Of a DNA stretch of 64,000 nucleotides, positions 52,129-61,164 are shown piece by piece. The translations under genes were made by a program, and so were the position numbers. The notes beneath the pieces were generated by a model. It ran no database searches. It saw only the letters and a program-made list of their open reading frames with translations, and had not been told where the DNA came from. How positions within the stretch are numbered: position 1 is the stretch's first letter; every line of letters starts with the position of its first letter. This DNA is from CAYNRA01 sp046296415 (GTDB taxonomy: Bacteria > Bacteroidota > Bacteroidia > Cytophagales > Spirosomataceae): positions 744,001 to 808,000 of the forward strand of contig JBKBLN010000001.1 in the NCBI GenBank assembly GCA_046296415.1, read 5' to 3'.

Positions 52129-53555
52129 GGTCGGAAAGAGTGATACACCAGAACCCACAAGCCTGTACTAAACATCACATGGAAAGGGAGAAGTCCCCAG
52201 AATCCATGTTGAATATCCAGCCAACTGGCTATAGTGAAATAAACCGCAAAGCCTATCTCCAACCAAACCATTGGTGAGCTTGTTTGGGCTTTATACACCT
52301 CCCATCGGGAGGGTAGCGTTTGGGAAGATTGGGTGAGGTTGAATTTGGGGGTTCGGATAAATGGCGATTTTTTTCCTCGATACGCTTCCCAAACGGCCAG
52401 GCTATTGTGGATGGACAACCCCATCATAAGGGTAAGAAATGCTACGAAACGCCACAGGAATGTGGTAAAACCAAGGTTGGATTGGCTGGTCCAATAGAAA
52501 TAGGCTAAAATCAACCAATTAACTTGAAAAATACCGATCCAGGACGCATTAAACGGTAAGTTTGGGAAGAAAAAGGCAAGGGGTAAGCTTAAAACTCCGG
52601 TCAGCCAAACGCCCAGAAATAGGGAAGAATTGAAGAGGTGGGCAATCCCGTGCCAGCGTTGACTTTCCGAGATACCCTGATTCTTCCACAAACTAGGGAG
52701 AATTTTGATAAAACATTCAGCACCTCCTTTCATCCACCGGTATTGTTGGGCTCGAATGGCGGGCAAGGTGACGGGAAGTTCGGCGGGGGAAATGACATCC
52801 TCGCGGTAGACAAATTTCCAACCTTTCATTTGTGCGCGATAGGATAAATCCAAATCTTCGGTGAGGGTGTCGGCTGACCAACCTCCGGCATCCAAAATGG
52901 TTTCTTTTCGCCAAATTCCGGCAGTTCCATTGAAATTAATGAAATTATTTCCAGCTTGTCGCCCTTGTTGTTCGATCGTAAAATGAGCGTTAAGTCCGAA
53001 GGCTTGCAATTGAGTAAACAAGGAATAATCCTCATTTAGGTGTCCCCATCGGGATTGTACAACACCCACCGATGGGTCGGCAAAATGAGGGACAAGTTGG
53101 GTAAGAAAGGAGGGGTCGGGGAGAAAGTCAGCGTCAAAAATGGCGATCAATTCGCCCTGGGCCATGGGGAGGCCATGAGATAAAGCCCCTGCTTTAAAAC
53201 CCTGACGATCGGCTCTTCGCACATGATGGAAACGATGGGCAATTTCAGGAGGAAGGTCCTGAAGGGTTTGCTGAATTAAAGAGGTGGTTTCATCGGTGGA
53301 ATCATCTAAAAGCTGCACGTCCCAATGGGGGTATTCTTGTCTAGAAATGTGGTGAATCAGACGTTGAACGACAAATTTTTCATTGTATAAAGGCAATTGG
53401 ATCGTGACCCAAGGGCGGTAGTCTGGAAGAGAAATAGGGAGCGACCGGGTGGCTTTTTTCTGGTACCGGTAGGCTAGGATGGCCTGGACCACACTGTAGC
53501 TGATCAGAATGGAAAGCGGAATGGCATAGGCCGCAAATAACAAAATTACCCACAT
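52110..53555 (-). CDS. Family 2 glycosyltransferase, processive-type membrane protein
   Basis: A 481-residue protein: an N-terminal helix (residues 3-25), a GT2 domain with IQLPLYNEKF, DDSTD, the DxD-like DADFLPD, the TEDLDLSYR acceptor-base motif and QQYRWMKGG (QxxRW), then several C-terminal helices. This is the cellulose synthase / hyaluronan synthase-like architecture, so it can extend a polysaccharide or glycolipid using a nucleotide sugar at the inner membrane. The ATG at 53555 starts the first helix; a TTG 8 codons upstream overlaps the TACCTTTG promoter box (53577-53584). Product unknown. Confidence 0.88.
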   Translation of the reverse strand: MWVILLFAAYAIPLSILISYSVVQAILAYRYQKKATRSLPISLPDYRPWVTIQLPLYNEKFVVQRLIHHISRQEYPHWDVQLLDDSTDETTSLIQQTLQDLPPEIAHRFHHVRRADRQGFKAGALSHGLPMAQGELIAIFDADFLPDPSFLTQLVPHFADPSVGVVQSRWGHLNEDYSLFTQLQAFGLNAHFTIEQQGRQAGNNFINFNGTAGIWRKETILDAGGWSADTLTEDLDLSYRAQMKGWKFVYREDVISPAELPVTLPAIRAQQYRWMKGGAECFIKILPSLWKNQGISESQRWHGIAHLFNSSLFLGVWLTGVLSLPLAFFFPNLPFNASWIGIFQVNWLILAYFYWTSQSNLGFTTFLWRFVAFLTLMMGLSIHNSLAVWEAYRGKKSPFIRTPKFNLTQSSQTLPSRWEVYKAQTSSPMVWLEIGFAVYFTIASWLDIQHGFWGLLPFHVMFSTGLWVLVYHSFRPQGIPR

Positions 53556-53813
53556 AAAGCTTGGTCTTACGTGGCACAAAGGTAGGGAAAAATTAAAGCA
53601 TGGTGGGGCGAAATAGTTTACGTGTGCGCTGTGGCGTAGGAGATATAAAAAAAGTCCAAAGTATTAAGTAATAATTTGATTATTATATCGGAATTGTGAA
53701 ATTTCTGTTTTACTTTTGCACGCGAAAAACCCTTTCAAGGAGAAGAGTATCCTTAGAAAACGGGAAGGTTCGTCTCAAAAGTATTCATTTATTAAGTTCA
53801 TCAATAAAATTTT

Positions 53814-55391
53814 ATGGCATCAGTAAGACCAGATGAAGTATCGGCGATATTGCGGGAGCAATTGGCGGGCGCTAGAACCGAAGCCGAACTAGAAGAGGTA
53901 GGTACCGTGCTGCAAATCGGTGACGGTGTAGCGCGCATCTATGGTTTATCCAAAGTACAGGCCGGTGAGTTGTTGGTATTTGAAAACGGACTCAAGGCGT
54001 TGGCATTGAACTTGGAAGAGGACAATGTGGGAGCGGTACTTTTGGGTGACTCCGCTGGAATCAAGGAAGGCGCATCGGTGAAAAGAACCGGTGAAATTGC
54101 CTCAGTGAAAGTAGGCGAGGGAATCGTAGGTCGGGTAGTGAATACCCTGGCTGAGCCTATTGATGGCATGGGACCGATCGAAGGTGAGACATTTGAAATG
54201 CCATTGGAGCGGAAAGCACCAGGGGTAATCTACCGTCAACCGGTAACCGAACCGTTGCAAACAGGTATCAAAGCGATTGACGCGATGATTCCGGTAGGTC
54301 GTGGACAACGGGAATTGGTGATTGGTGACCGTCAAACAGGTAAAACTGCTGTTTGTATCGATACCATCATCAACCAAAAAGAATTTTATGATCGTGGCGA
54401 GCCTGTTTACTGTATTTATGTAGCGTGTGGGCAAAAAGCCTCTACCGTGAAAGCAGTTGAGCAAACTTTGCGTCGTTATGGTGCCATGGACTACACCGTA
54501 ATCGTATCGGCTGCCGCTTCTGACCCATCTCCAATGCAATTCTTTGCGCCTTTCACAGGTGCAGCTATCGGAGAATATTTCCGGGATACCGGTCGTCCGG
54601 CACTCGTAGTTTATGATGATTTATCAAAGCAAGCCGTTGCGTACCGTGAAGTTTCCTTGTTGCTTCGTCGTCCTCCAGGACGTGAGGCTTATCCTGGTGA
54701 CGTATTTTACCTACATAGCCGTTTGTTGGAGCGTGCAGCGAAAATCAACCAGTCGGATGCGATCGCCCAAGAAATGAACGATCTTCCGCCTTCTTTAAAA
54801 GGTAAAGTGAAAGGTGGTGGTTCATTAACAGCCCTTCCAATCATTGAAACGCAAGCGGGTGACGTTTCGGCGTATATTCCAACCAACGTGATTTCCATCA
54901 CCGACGGACAGATCTTCTTGGAGTCTAATTTATTCAATGCGGGTATTCGTCCGGCCATCAACGTGGGTATTTCGGTATCTCGTGTAGGGGGGAATGCCCA
55001 GGTGAAATCCATGAAGAAAGTGGCAGGTACATTGAAACTTGACCAAGCACAGTTCCGTGAGTTGGAAGCCTTCGCCAAATTTGGTTCTGACCTTGATGCC
55101 GCTACCAAGTTGGTAATTGAGCGGGGTCGCCGAAACCAAGAAATTTTGAAACAAGGTCAATACCAGCCCGTTCCAGTAGGCGAGCAAGTAGCAATCATCT
55201 ACGGCTCCATCAATGGAATCATGGATACGGTACCTGTAGAGCGTGTAAAGGAGTATGAAACGGAATTCCTAACCCTTTTGCGCTCAACTAAACCAGACTA
55301 CGTTGCGGCTCTTGCCAAAGGTAAATTGGATGATGAAATCACCGATTACATTAAGAAGACGGGTAAAGAGTTAGCTCAAAAATACGCGTAA
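53814..55391 (+). CDS. atpA: F0F1 ATP synthase subunit alpha
   Basis: A 525-residue subunit, normal length. Walker A GDRQTGKT, the YDDLSKQAVAYREVSLLLRRPPGREAYPGD region (split here as YDDLSKQAVAYREV and LLRRPPGREAYPGD) and the arginine finger region are intact. It is followed by atpG after 51 nt. In many bacteria atpH, atpF, atpE and atpB lie just upstream; here the upstream gene is an opposite-strand glycosyltransferase, so the rest of the enzyme is encoded elsewhere. The 258 nt before the start hold a TACTTTTG -7 box (53711-53718) with no clear -33 element. Confidence 0.97.
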   Translation: MASVRPDEVSAILREQLAGARTEAELEEVGTVLQIGDGVARIYGLSKVQAGELLVFENGLKALALNLEEDNVGAVLLGDSAGIKEGASVKRTGEIASVKVGEGIVGRVVNTLAEPIDGMGPIEGETFEMPLERKAPGVIYRQPVTEPLQTGIKAIDAMIPVGRGQRELVIGDRQTGKTAVCIDTIINQKEFYDRGEPVYCIYVACGQKASTVKAVEQTLRRYGAMDYTVIVSAAASDPSPMQFFAPFTGAAIGEYFRDTGRPALVVYDDLSKQAVAYREVSLLLRRPPGREAYPGDVFYLHSRLLERAAKINQSDAIAQEMNDLPPSLKGKVKGGGSLTALPIIETQAGDVSAYIPTNVISITDGQIFLESNLFNAGIRPAINVGISVSRVGGNAQVKSMKKVAGTLKLDQAQFRELEAFAKFGSDLDAATKLVIERGRRNQEILKQGQYQPVPVGEQVAIIYGSINGIMDTVPVERVKEYETEFLTLLRSTKPDYVAALAKGKLDDEITDYIKKTGKELAQKYA

Positions 55392-55442
55392 TGAAACTTT
55401 GGAGAGGATCTACACAGTCCTCTCCCCAATCTTTTTTCATCT

Positions 55443-56321
55443 ATGCCTTCATTAAAAGAAGTTAGAAACCGAATCGTATCCGTCAATTCAACGATGCAAA
55501 TTACCAAAGCCATGAAAATGGTGGCGGCAGCCAAATTGCGTCGGGCACAAGACGCCATCATCCAGATGCGTCCTTATGCAAACAAACTGAATGATCTCAT
55601 CGCTACGGTTTCAGCCAATACCGAAGTAGGGGCTCAAAGTCCTTACACCACTGTTCGGCCTGTAGAACGCGTTTTGTTGGTGGTCGTTACCTCTGATCGT
55701 GGATTGTGTGGCGCATTCAATAGCAATATCATCAAAGCGAGTACTGCACTGATCCAAGAGAAATATGCCGCACAACATGCCGCAGGAAATGTCGAAATCT
55801 TTGCACTAGGTAAAAAAGCAGGCGAAGCTTTTGCTCGCCGGGGATTCAAAGTGAATCAGGCCTACCAAGATATCTTCCTGCGCCTCAGCTTTTCTGTCGC
55901 CCGCGAAGCAGCTGAAGAAATCATGGACTCGTTCGCTGCCGGTACGTACGATGAAGTCGTATTGGTTTTCAATGAGTTTAAAAATGTTGCAACCCAGATC
56001 ATTCGGACTGAGCAAATGCTTCCTTTGGTGGAAAAAGAAACAGAATCCACCTCTTCGGTAGACTACCTCTTCGAGCCCTCCGAAGAAGAGATCATACTGG
56101 AACTTCTCCCCAAAGCAATCAAGATGCACTTGTTCAAAGCAGTTCTGGAGTCGAACGCCTCAGAGCATGGTGCGCGGATGACGGCGATGGACAAAGCCAC
56201 CGAAAATGCAGGTGACTTGCTCCGCGATCTCAAAATTGAATACAACCGTTCGCGTCAAGCAGCTATTACCAAGGAAATCCTCGAGATTGTTGGTGGAGCT
56301 GAAGCCCTAAAGTCGGCTTAA
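55443..56321 (+). CDS. atpG: F0F1 ATP synthase subunit gamma
   Basis: A 292-residue central-stalk subunit. N-terminal LKEVRNRIVSVNSTMQITKAMKMVAAAKLRRAQ (residues 4-36) and the C-terminal RMTAMDKATENAGDLLRDL are the typical coiled-coil helices, and the middle has VVVTSDRGLCGAFN. It rotates inside the alpha3beta3 head. It ends at a terminator and is cotranscribed with atpA. The usual next genes atpD and atpC do not follow. Confidence 0.97.
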   Translation: MPSLKEVRNRIVSVNSTMQITKAMKMVAAAKLRRAQDAIIQMRPYANKLNDLIATVSANTEVGAQSPYTTVRPVERVLLVVVTSDRGLCGAFNSNIIKASTALIQEKYAAQHAAGNVEIFALGKKAGEAFARRGFKVNQAYQDIFLRLSFSVAREAAEEIMDSFAAGTYDEVVLVFNEFKNVATQIIRTEQMLPLVEKETESTSSVDYLFEPSEEEIILELLPKAIKMHLFKAVLESNASEHGARMTAMDKATENAGDLLRDLKIEYNRSRQAAITKEILEIVGGAEALKSA

Positions 56322-56341
56322 GTAAATATAAAAATTTTATA

Positions 56342-56370
56342 AAAAGGCAGCCCTTGGGTTGCCTTTTTTG
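56342..56370 (+). terminator. Terminator after atpAG
   Basis: AAAGGCAGCCC and GGGTTGCCTTT form a stem with one mismatch and a 2-nt loop, followed by T6. Confidence 0.8.
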
Positions 56371-56575
56371 TGTCCAATAAAAATCATTAAAAGATAAATA
56401 GTCCAATTAAATAGTAAAAAAATTTAATAAATACGAATTTTATATTTCTGCTTGAGACTCTGGCATTTTTTTTGGTAAAGATATTTTTATTCTATACATT
56501 CGGAATAGAAAATGATTTCAGGTCTAGTCTAACGATTTGAATTCATACATACGGTGACTCCTTACACCCCCGTCT

Positions 56576-59050
56576 ATGAAAAAAATGTCCCTCCTAGGGT
56601 GCATCTACCTCTTGGTTTGGATGCTCCCCGACACCTCCTTATTGGCTCAGACGCGAGTCTTTGCCAACACGGTAGTGACTTCTACGCAAGTGGATAATGC
56701 CTCCAACGCTATTGATGGAAATTTGGCCACCTCAGCTTCTGTTCGAGCGAATTCAGGACTCGTGGCCGGTATAGGAAGTTACACGGGAGTGCTCACGCTT
56801 CAATTCCCTTCTACCTTACCTGCCAATACGACCTCTTATGTTAAAGTTCAAACCAACAGTACCTTATTCAATGCTTTACTGGGAGGAAGTTTAGGGAATT
56901 TATTGGCCAGTACTTTAAGTTTGGTACTTGGAGGAGAACAAATCATTACTGTGGAAGCCCTAGAAAATACAACGGTTCGGCTTTCTGGTTCCACGAATTC
57001 TGTGTCCGATTTTTCAGGGACTGCCTTGCGTGTGGTGGAGGACAAAGAGGGTAACTTTTATTTTGCAATTACTCCGACTCAAGCATACAACCGGATCCGA
57101 ATTTCACATAGTACCGGTGCTAATCTTCTTGGACTTGGGGAAGTCCGCTCCGTCAATGTCTTTGATGCATTTTATAGTACAGTACCCGATCCGTGTGGTA
57201 CCCCACAGTACACAAATTTTGATGGCAGTGGTATCACTTTGGATATTTTGAATGCAGGGGGAGGAGTAAGTAATGCCGAACGAGCGATCGATGGTTCAAA
57301 TTCTACATTTTCCAATATCAACCTTGGCGTCCTTGCCGTTAGTGCCTCCTTATCACAAAATATCTTTTTTGAATCCATTAGTAATTCAACTGATCAGGCA
57401 CGTATTCGACTTGGTTTAGATGCTTCATTGGTCAATTTAGGTTTATTAAATAATATCCAGATAAGGGCTTTGAATGATGGGAGTCAAGTCGGAGCCGCCT
57501 CAGCCAACAGTTTAGTAAGTCTTGATCTCCTCGGATTGCTTCAAAGCGGGCAAGTCGTAGATATTTTTTACAATCCAGGGGCTGCTTTTGACCAAATCCA
57601 AGTTACCGTAACTTCTTTATTGGGGGTAAATATCGCCCAAGGTATCCAGTTATATGAGGTGGCTAGGGTTCCACCACCACCTAGTAACACGACAAATACA
57701 GCTGCGCAAACCATTTGCTCTGGGTTTTCAACTACGCTATCAGCCTCTACGTTATCGGGAACTGAGCTTGTTTGGTTTGCCTCGGCAACAGCTACTACCC
57801 CTTTGGCAGTAGGTAGTACCTATTCAACCGGTGTGTTAACATCAACGACTACTTTCTTTGTGGGAGCGAGAGTGGTGGGTTGTACAGAAATCTCTTCCCG
57901 TATCCCCATCATCGTAACGGTCAATACATTACCCACAGCACCTACCATTGCAGATTCATCCCCCTCGTTTTGTATCAATGATGGAGCGACCTTAGCCTCT
58001 ATTTCCGTTACCGCGAGCGGAACTTTGGTATGGTATGCTAATTCAACAGGTGGATCCCCGCTTCCTTTCAATACAATTTTAGTGAATGGTAGCACCTATT
58101 ATGCCGTGAATGTAGATCCCATAACGTTATGTGAGAGCTCGACACGATTGGCAGTGACTCCAGAAGTCACCCTAAATCTCTGTGACACAGATGGAGACGG
58201 AATCAATGATGCCCTGGATGCATGTGTAAGTGTCCCCGGACTTGCTCCCAATGGTTGTCCTGCTGTTTTGATTCGCCTCAAAGCGGGTTTACAAGGGGCT
58301 GCCACGGAGGGAAATCAACCTTTTACATTACTTTCAGAGAATTTAATGCGAGACGCTTTGCGATCGCAAGGTTTATTGCCTAGAAGAGAGCCTTACACGG
58401 GTTTGGGCTGGACTCAGGTGACCGTGTTTGATACCCTCTTCAATGCTCCCCTTGCTGTTACCGGTCCCAATGCATTGGTAGATTGGGTACTGGTGGAGAT
58501 AAGATCGGCCGTTGATCCTACCTCCATTGTCGCCAGACAGGCCGTTTTGATTCAACGGGACGGTGATTTGTGTAATACCAATGGGGATTCTGTGCTGGCA
58601 ATTGCCATTCCTGCCGGAAATTACCACGTGGGTATTCGACACCGAAATCATCTAGGAATCACCACATTAAATCCAATTACTCTCAATGAAATATCCCAAC
58701 TCCTAGATCTTCAGACGGTTTCCCTCTTGGGAACGCAGCCGGCGGCCGTTTTGAATGGAAAACAATATTTATGGGCCGGAAATGCCAATGTGAATTCCAC
58801 GCTGATTGCTCAAGGGGCAAACAGCGATCGTTCCACGGTACTTCAGACAGTATTAAATTCATTAGGAAATACACAATCATCTCCCAATTTTATACTCTCC
58901 AGCTATGCAGTGAGTGATGTGAATTTGGATGGGCGAACGATTTTCCAAGGAATCGGTTCTGATGCAACCTATATTTTAAACGTGGTATTGGGAATTCCTA
59001 CCAATACGTCGGCGGAAAGCACCTTCATATTGTCTCATTCATTGCCCTAA
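56576..59050 (+). CDS. Large secreted protein with two discoidin-like repeats, Ig-like domains and dockerin-like C-terminus
   Basis: An 824-residue protein. Signal peptide residues 1-24 (LLAQ). Two related ~170-residue repeats (about 25-205 and 210-375; both have AxAIDG or ERAIDGSNSTFSN and end in a NVFDAF / QLYEVARV strand). Then Ig-like domains (AAQTICSGFSTTLSAS, ~380-545), a short Ca-binding type 3 repeat (DTDGDGINDALDAC), and from ~565 a C-terminal module shared with the next genes: LMRDALR, NALVDWVLVEIRS, IQRDGD, RHRNHL, and the EF-hand-like DVNLDGRTIFQG. It lacks a T9SS tail. Role: surface or extracellular binding protein, by inference. Confidence 0.85.
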   Translation: MKKMSLLGCIYLLVWMLPDTSLLAQTRVFANTVVTSTQVDNASNAIDGNLATSASVRANSGLVAGIGSYTGVLTLQFPSTLPANTTSYVKVQTNSTLFNALLGGSLGNLLASTLSLVLGGEQIITVEALENTTVRLSGSTNSVSDFSGTALRVVEDKEGNFYFAITPTQAYNRIRISHSTGANLLGLGEVRSVNVFDAFYSTVPDPCGTPQYTNFDGSGITLDILNAGGGVSNAERAIDGSNSTFSNINLGVLAVSASLSQNIFFESISNSTDQARIRLGLDASLVNLGLLNNIQIRALNDGSQVGAASANSLVSLDLLGLLQSGQVVDIFYNPGAAFDQIQVTVTSLLGVNIAQGIQLYEVARVPPPPSNTTNTAAQTICSGFSTTLSASTLSGTELVWFASATATTPLAVGSTYSTGVLTSTTTFFVGARVVGCTEISSRIPIIVTVNTLPTAPTIADSSPSFCINDGATLASISVTASGTLVWYANSTGGSPLPFNTILVNGSTYYAVNVDPITLCESSTRLAVTPEVTLNLCDTDGDGINDALDACVSVPGLAPNGCPAVLIRLKAGLQGAATEGNQPFTLLSENLMRDALRSQGLLPRREPYTGLGWTQVTVFDTLFNAPLAVTGPNALVDWVLVEIRSAVDPTSIVARQAVLIQRDGDLCNTNGDSVLAIAIPAGNYHVGIRHRNHLGITTLNPITLNEISQLLDLQTVSLLGTQPAAVLNGKQYLWAGNANVNSTLIAQGANSDRSTVLQTVLNSLGNTQSSPNFILSSYAVSDVNLDGRTIFQGIGSDATYILNVVLGIPTNTSAESTFILSHSLP

Positions 59051-59083
59051 AAATCATCTTCAAATGTCTAAACGAGTACGATC

Positions 59084-60532
59084 ATGAAAAGTACAATGAA
59101 TTCCATTTGGATCAGCCTATTTTGCCTGCTGATTGCCCTCCCATCGATGGCTCAGATCGAGCTTTCGCTTCGCTATGTCGAAAGTGATAACAAATACCAT
59201 GTCTACTTACGACCGACGGCAAATCCTGCTTCTGTACCCAATCAATTTTTGACCGATGGAAGTTCCCAAATTACGGTTACGGCGTTGAATGGCAATACTG
59301 CAATTTCCAATGTTATCTCTGTATCTCCAGCCAGTTCTTGGAGTTTAATCACCACCTCTAGAAACAGTGGTGATACCGGCTCAGGTGCTCCGGCGGGTAC
59401 CGACTTTTTTGTCTTTGCTCCTTCAGGTGATTTTTCATCCATTTCCTACGCGTCAGGAACTGAGGTAGAATTATTTAATTTTTCAATCACAGGTGATTGT
59501 GCCGCCCCCAGTGCTGCTTATGGGATATTACCCAGTGGCTCCCAAACCGCTGAGTCAGGTACACTTAATATAGGAACCTATTATTCGGTAGCAGGTTATT
59601 CAGGAGGGCTTGGCACTAGTCATTTTTCTGCGACCTATAATATGGTCTCTGATTGTGATTTGGATGGAGATGGTGTACCCAACCACACCGATAATTGTCC
59701 GCTTGTCGCTGGGTTCCCTGTCAGTGGGTGTCCCGCAGTAGCCCTAGCACCCAAGGCCTTCCTCCAAGGAGCTTCGACCGAAATCACTCAACCCTTTACT
59801 TTGCTGGGTACCGGCTTAATGAGGGACGCACTTCGGGTAAATGGTATAATTCCTACCACTGAGCCGTATTCGGGATTGGGTGTTTCTCGGGTTGACTCAG
59901 CGGGAACGATTAATCCAACCTTATTCAACACCACGGGAGCCAATGCCATTGTCGATTGGGTATTGGTTGAACTGCGACTTCCTTCTGATTTAGACTCCGT
60001 CGTAGCTCGTCAACCTGCTTTAATCCAACGAGATGGAGATATTGTGGCGGCGGATGGCACCTCTCCGGTATCCATTGAAGTAGAAGCGGGTACCTATGTG
60101 GTGGGTATCCTTCATCGCAATCATTTACCAATCTATGGATCTAATTCTGTTGGTCTCAGTGATTCAACTGTGGCAGTTGATTTGACTACCGCGACCTTAG
60201 TCGGGACGAATCCAGCAGCGGTGATAAGCGGAGCAAATTACATGTGGGCGGGTGATGCGAACCGAAACGGAACGGTCATCTCTCAAGGGGCAGGATCCGA
60301 TCGTTCTACCGTATCGGCGGCGGTCACGAGCGCGCCAGGGAATACCAACTCGGTAGCGACTTTCATCCGACAAGGATATCTAAGTACAGATATCAATCTG
60401 GATGGTCGAGTGATTGCCCAGGGAGCCAATGCAGATAATACTTATATCTTAAATGTCGTATTAGGACATCCCGGCAATTCATCCAACCTGTCCACGTACA
60501 TCGTTCAACAACAAATTCCGGTCACCCCATGA
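59084..60532 (+). CDS. Secreted protein with cohesin-like N-terminus and dockerin-like C-terminus
   Basis: A 482-residue protein: signal peptide (residues 1-23), a ~170-residue beta-sandwich (IELSLRYVESDNKYHVYL ... GAPAGTDFFVFAPSG ... EVELFNFSITG) that looks like a cohesin-type fold and recurs in the next gene, a short Ca-binding type 3 repeat (DCDLDGDGVPNHTDNCP) and the shared C-terminal module (MRDALRVNG, NAIVDWVLVELR, LIQRDGD, LHRNHL, DINLDGRVIAQG). It starts 33 nt after the previous gene and overlaps the next by 4 nt, so it is part of one operon. Confidence 0.85.
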   Translation: MKSTMNSIWISLFCLLIALPSMAQIELSLRYVESDNKYHVYLRPTANPASVPNQFLTDGSSQITVTALNGNTAISNVISVSPASSWSLITTSRNSGDTGSGAPAGTDFFVFAPSGDFSSISYASGTEVELFNFSITGDCAAPSAAYGILPSGSQTAESGTLNIGTYYSVAGYSGGLGTSHFSATYNMVSDCDLDGDGVPNHTDNCPLVAGFPVSGCPAVALAPKAFLQGASTEITQPFTLLGTGLMRDALRVNGIIPTTEPYSGLGVSRVDSAGTINPTLFNTTGANAIVDWVLVELRLPSDLDSVVARQPALIQRDGDIVAADGTSPVSIEVEAGTYVVGILHRNHLPIYGSNSVGLSDSTVAVDLTTATLVGTNPAAVISGANYMWAGDANRNGTVISQGAGSDRSTVSAAVTSAPGNTNSVATFIRQGYLSTDINLDGRVIAQGANADNTYILNVVLGHPGNSSNLSTYIVQQQIPVTP

Positions 60533-61152
60533 AACGTGATTCCTTTTTCCTCTGGGTAATTTGGATTACCATGTTCTCGACCACTCTGGAAGGGCAAGCG
60601 CAAGTGAGTTTATCACTTCGCTATGTGCCCGCCGATGGACGATACCATGTGTATTTGACCCCACAGTCGAGCCCATTGGGTGCTAATGCAACTTTAACTG
60701 ATGGAAGTTCCCAAATTACATTGACAAGTTCAACCGGTGGAAACCTAATGCCCACCAATATCCAAACCGTAGGATCTGCTACAGTTTGGAGTTTAATTAC
60801 AACGACTCGGAACACCGGAGATGTTGCTTCCGGGGCTCCTGCAGGAACTGACTTTTTTGTATTTGCACCCGGTGGAAATTTCAATTTAGGATACATGACT
60901 GGGGTGGAAGTAGAGCTTTTCAACTTTACGGTGTCGGGCACCTGCACAGGCAATTTGGGTTTCCTGGCTGGAGGTACACAAACAGCCGCCGGAGGTACTC
61001 TGAATATTGGATCCTATTATTCTGTTCTAGGTTTTCCGGGAGGAATTGGGGTTAATCATTTCAATCAGGTGTACAATGTGGATGCCCCCTGTAATCCGGT
61101 TACACCAATCGTATGCCAAGCGAGAGCGCATACACTGAGCAAAAATCCTTAA
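60529..61152 (+). CDS. Secreted protein with one cohesin-like domain only
   Basis: A 207-residue protein: signal peptide (residues ~1-24), then the same ~165-residue sandwich as the preceding protein (LSLRYVPADGRYHVYLTP, GAPAGTDFFVFAPGG, GVEVELFNFTVSG, and a TLNIGSYYSV end). The dockerin-like module of its neighbours is missing; the protein stops after PIVCQARAHTLSKNP, so it is either a true single-domain protein or a truncated copy. Overlaps the upstream gene by 4 nt and is 12 nt from the next start. Confidence 0.8.
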   Translation: MKRDSFFLWVIWITMFSTTLEGQAQVSLSLRYVPADGRYHVYLTPQSSPLGANATLTDGSSQITLTSSTGGNLMPTNIQTVGSATVWSLITTTRNTGDVASGAPAGTDFFVFAPGGNFNLGYMTGVEVELFNFTVSGTCTGNLGFLAGGTQTAAGGTLNIGSYYSVLGFPGGIGVNHFNQVYNVDAPCNPVTPIVCQARAHTLSKNP

Positions 61153-61164
61153 AACATATCAATT

